A DNA stretch of 7,749 nucleotides from Chloroflexota bacterium (GTDB lineage Bacteria; Chloroflexota; Limnocylindria; Limnocylindrales; CSP1-4), in the NCBI GenBank assembly GCA_021802185.1, contig JAKAAV010000094.1, positions 1 to 7,749 on the forward strand, in the 5' to 3' direction. The notes beneath the pieces are model-generated. The model worked only from the letters and a program-made list of their open reading frames with translations, was not told the origin of the DNA and did no database searches. This document shows, piece by piece, positions 5,582 to 7,749 of the stretch. Position 1 is the stretch's first letter. Each line of letters starts with the position of its first letter. A program made the translations under genes and the position numbers.

Positions 5582-7749
5582 CCGGCGAGGGCGTCGGCGC
5601 GTCGGTGCAGAGGGGCGGCGGCCGCGACCGGGTCACGGGACGCCAGCAGTACGCCGCGGACCTCCAGATCCCCGACGCACTGCACGCGAAGCTCGTCACG
5701 CTCGATTGCGCGCGGGCACGCATCGTCTCGATCGACACGTCGGAGGCGTGCCGGGTTCCGGGCGTCCGGCTCGTCATGACCGCCGCGGACCTGCCGCAGC
5801 CCGTTCCGCGGTTCGGGCCCCAGTTCCAGGACCGCCCGATCCTGGCCGTCGGCGAGACGAAGTACCACGGCGAGCCGGTCGCCGCGGTGGCGGCCGAGAC
5901 ACGCGAGGCAGCCGAGGAGGCCGCGCGGCTGGTGCGGGTCGAGCGCGACGAGCTGACGGCGGCCTTCACGATCGACGCCGCGCTCGCCCCGGATGCGCCG
6001 CTCGTCCAGGACCCGGAGCTCCGCGCCGGCGACCCGTGCGCGATGACGAACGTGCTCCGCGAGCACCGGTTCGGCTGGGGCGACGTGGATGCCGCCGGCG
6101 CAGGGCCGATCCTCGTCGTCGACCACACGTACGCGTTCCCGATGGTCACGCAGTTCGCCATCGAACCGCACGCGTTCGCGGCGGCGCCCGACGAGGACGG
6201 GATCACCATCTGGAGCACGATCCAGCACCCCTACTGGCTGCAGCGCGTGATCGCGAACCTGCTCGGCCTGCCGCTGTCGAAGGTGCGTGTCGTGGCGCCC
6301 GACCCCGGGGGCGCGTTCGGCGGCAAGCAGCACCCGAAATACGAGCCGCTCGTCGCGTTCATGGCGCTGCGCGCCGGCCGGCCCGTGCGGCTCGCGCTGA
6401 CACTCGAGGAGACGTTCCAGGCGGTGCGGCGCGCCGCGGCCCGCGTCCGCGTCCGAACCGGGGTCGGCGCGGACGGCACGTTCGTGTTCCAGGACGTCGC
6501 CGCCGACTACCTGATCGGTGCGTACGCCGACATCGCCGATCGCGTCGTCAGCAAGGGCAGCTACCCCGCCTGCGGCCCGTACCGAGTGCCGGCGGCCCGG
6601 ATCGTCGCCCGCGGGATCCTGTCGCACACGCCTCCATCGACCGCGTTCCGCGGGTTCGGAAACCCGCAGGTGAACTGGGCGGTCGAATCGAACATCGACG
6701 ACGCGGCGCGCGCGCTCGGGATCGATCCGCTCGAGCTCCGACTCCGGAATCTCGCCGCGAGTGGCGAGCCGTTCATCCCGAACGACACCCCCGCCGACGG
6801 TGAGTGGCGGCAGACGGTCCGGAAGGCGGCCGAGGCGATCGGCTGGGGCACTCCGCTGCCCGAGGGACACGGGCGCGGTCTTGCCCTCGGCATCAAGTCG
6901 GGCCCGACCACGGGGCTGTCGTACTCGACGGTCCGGCTTCTCGCGGACGGCAGCGTCATCGTCTACGCCGGCACGTCCGACATGGGCCAGGGCGCGCGGA
7001 CGATCTTCGCGCAGATCGCGGCCGAGGAGCTCGGGGCGCCGCTCGACTGGGTCACCGTCGTCATGGGCGACACGCGCCTCGTCCCGTACGACGCGCAGAC
7101 GTCGGCCAGCCGCTCGTCGGTGCTGATGGGGACCGCCGTGCTGCGCGCGTGCCGGGACGTGCAGTCGAAGATCCGGTCGATGGCGGCGCGCCTGGAGAAC
7201 GAGCCGGAGGAGGCCATCGTCGTCGAGCGCGGGAGCGTCCGGCTGCAGGACCGGGAGATTTCGATCCTCGACGTGCTGAAGCGCGGGCTCGGCCGGCTGG
7301 GCGGCGAGGTCATCGGCAACGGCGAGATGCGCAAGGAGGAGGAGCCGGGGCACCCGCTGGGCGGGTCGGCGGCGTTCTGGGAGTTCAACTGCACGGCGGT
7401 CGAGGCGGCGGTCGACGGGGACACCGGGGACGTGACGCTGCTCCGCCACGTGACGGTCTCGGACGTCGGCCGCGCCGTGAACCCGCTCCAGGTCCGTGCG
7501 CAGGACGAGGGCGCCGCCGTCATGGGCCTCGGTCACACGCTCATGGAGGCGTACTTCTTCGACGAGTCGGGCCGGATCCGGAACCTGGGGGCGATCGACT
7601 ACCGGATCCCGACGAGCATGGACCTGCCGCTCGAGCTCCAGAGCGCGATCGTCGAGAACGCGGACGGCCCGGGGCCGTATGGTGCGAAGGGCATGAGCGA
7701 GGGTGCGCTGCTGTGCGTGGCGCCGGCCGTCGCGGCCGCCGTCCGTGAC
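5578..7749 (+). CDS. Molybdenum-cofactor (large) subunit of a xanthine dehydrogenase family hydroxylase, C-terminus beyond the right edge
   Basis: The frame is open for 724 codons from the ATG at 5578 to the window end. Residues about 15-125 form the Ald_Xan_dh_C domain (RVTGRQQYAADL, then KYHGEPVAAVAAETREAA). The Moco-binding part follows: DPGGAFGGK (242-250), STAFRGFGNPQ with R358, SDMGQGARTIFAQ with Q471 in the MGQG motif, DAQTSASRSS, and near the edge GAKGMSEGAL, where E708 is the expected active-site glutamate. The AFRGFG loop is of xanthine/aldehyde oxidoreductase type and not the AYRCSFR loop of CO dehydrogenase, so a hydroxylase of an N-heterocycle, aldehyde or similar substrate is expected. 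R358 corresponds to the substrate-site arginine of XDH. The residue before the glutamate is Ser where GxGE is commoner. Comparison with family length (about 750-780) suggests only some 30-60 residues are missing. The start overlaps the previous stop (ATGA). With the 490-aa fusion it forms a complete enzyme. Maturation genes are not visible. Confidence 0.93.
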   Translation, partial: MTGEGVGASVQRGGGRDRVTGRQQYAADLQIPDALHAKLVTLDCARARIVSIDTSEACRVPGVRLVMTAADLPQPVPRFGPQFQDRPILAVGETKYHGEPVAAVAAETREAAEEAARLVRVERDELTAAFTIDAALAPDAPLVQDPELRAGDPCAMTNVLREHRFGWGDVDAAGAGPILVVDHTYAFPMVTQFAIEPHAFAAAPDEDGITIWSTIQHPYWLQRVIANLLGLPLSKVRVVAPDPGGAFGGKQHPKYEPLVAFMALRAGRPVRLALTLEETFQAVRRAAARVRVRTGVGADGTFVFQDVAADYLIGAYADIADRVVSKGSYPACGPYRVPAARIVARGILSHTPPSTAFRGFGNPQVNWAVESNIDDAARALGIDPLELRLRNLAASGEPFIPNDTPADGEWRQTVRKAAEAIGWGTPLPEGHGRGLALGIKSGPTTGLSYSTVRLLADGSVIVYAGTSDMGQGARTIFAQIAAEELGAPLDWVTVVMGDTRLVPYDAQTSASRSSVLMGTAVLRACRDVQSKIRSMAARLENEPEEAIVVERGSVRLQDREISILDVLKRGLGRLGGEVIGNGEMRKEEEPGHPLGGSAAFWEFNCTAVEAAVDGDTGDVTLLRHVTVSDVGRAVNPLQVRAQDEGAAVMGLGHTLMEAYFFDESGRIRNLGAIDYRIPTSMDLPLELQSAIVENADGPGPYGAKGMSEGALLCVAPAVAAAVRD

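Noticed and set aside
4030..7536. Antisense open frame of 1168 codons on the minus strand
   Set aside because: It lies opposite two well-supported hydroxylase genes, its product is Arg/Ala/Pro/His-rich without domains, and long antisense frames are expected at this G+C content.
6804..7748. Plus-strand open frame of 314 codons in another frame
   Set aside because: It is a Gly/Arg/Ala-rich shadow of the molybdenum subunit gene, whose own frame carries the conserved motifs through the window end.
5578..7749. Aerobic CO dehydrogenase large subunit (CoxL)
   Set aside because: The diagnostic AYRCSFR loop is absent; the loop reads AFRGFG as in xanthine/aldehyde oxidoreductases.
1..7749. Mobile elements, tRNAs or CRISPR arrays
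   Set aside because: No transposase-like frame, cloverleaf-like sequence or regularly spaced repeats were seen by eye; the only clear repeat pair is the operator-like palindrome.

Overview
The window is about 70% G+C by eye. It shows GC-rich bacterial chromosome with tightly packed, partly overlapping genes. The codon style and the protein families (XDH-type molybdenum hydroxylase, FCD GntR regulator, a transaldolase-family protein with the TDYWNDSC motif) suit a high-GC Gram-positive or Chloroflexota-like bacterium, for example a Thermoleophilia/Rubrobacter-type actinobacterium or a Limnocylindria-type chloroflexote. No rRNA or marker gene is present, so this placement is only an inference.

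Layout. Positions 1-294 hold the N-terminal end of a transaldolase-family gene on the minus strand. A divergent regulatory region of about 300 bp follows (295-590). It carries two near-identical AT-rich palindromes centred on ATCGAT, 120 bp apart, each placed on a plausible sigma-70-type promoter, one for each direction. From 591 to the right edge there are five co-directional genes with almost no intergenic space. They are: (1) a 591-aa phosphohistidine swivel-domain protein related to PEP synthase and rifampicin phosphotransferase but without the ATP-grasp module; (2) a GntR/FCD repressor-type regulator; (3) a 295-aa P-loop protein resembling the HPr kinase catalytic domain; (4) a 490-aa fusion of a CoxM-like FAD subunit and a CoxS-like 2x[2Fe-2S] subunit; (5) the molybdenum-cofactor subunit of a xanthine dehydrogenase family enzyme, which is still open at the right edge. 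Genes 2/3 and 4/5 overlap by four bases (ATGA). Genes 1/2 and 3/4 are separated by 9 and 18 bases.

How they may work together. Genes 4 and 5 supply all the redox modules of a molybdenum hydroxylase (Moco, two Fe-S clusters, FAD). Genes 1 and 3 are both phosphoryl-transfer proteins of types normally met elsewhere (PEP synthase/antibiotic phosphotransferase, and PTS regulation). The GntR regulator probably acts on the two palindromes and so controls both the operon and the divergent transaldolase. The simplest reading is a substrate-inducible catabolic island in which an organic substrate is phosphorylated and hydroxylated and its carbon passes through an aldol/ketol-transfer step. The substrate cannot be read from the sequence. 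This combination of modules is the most unusual thing in the window.
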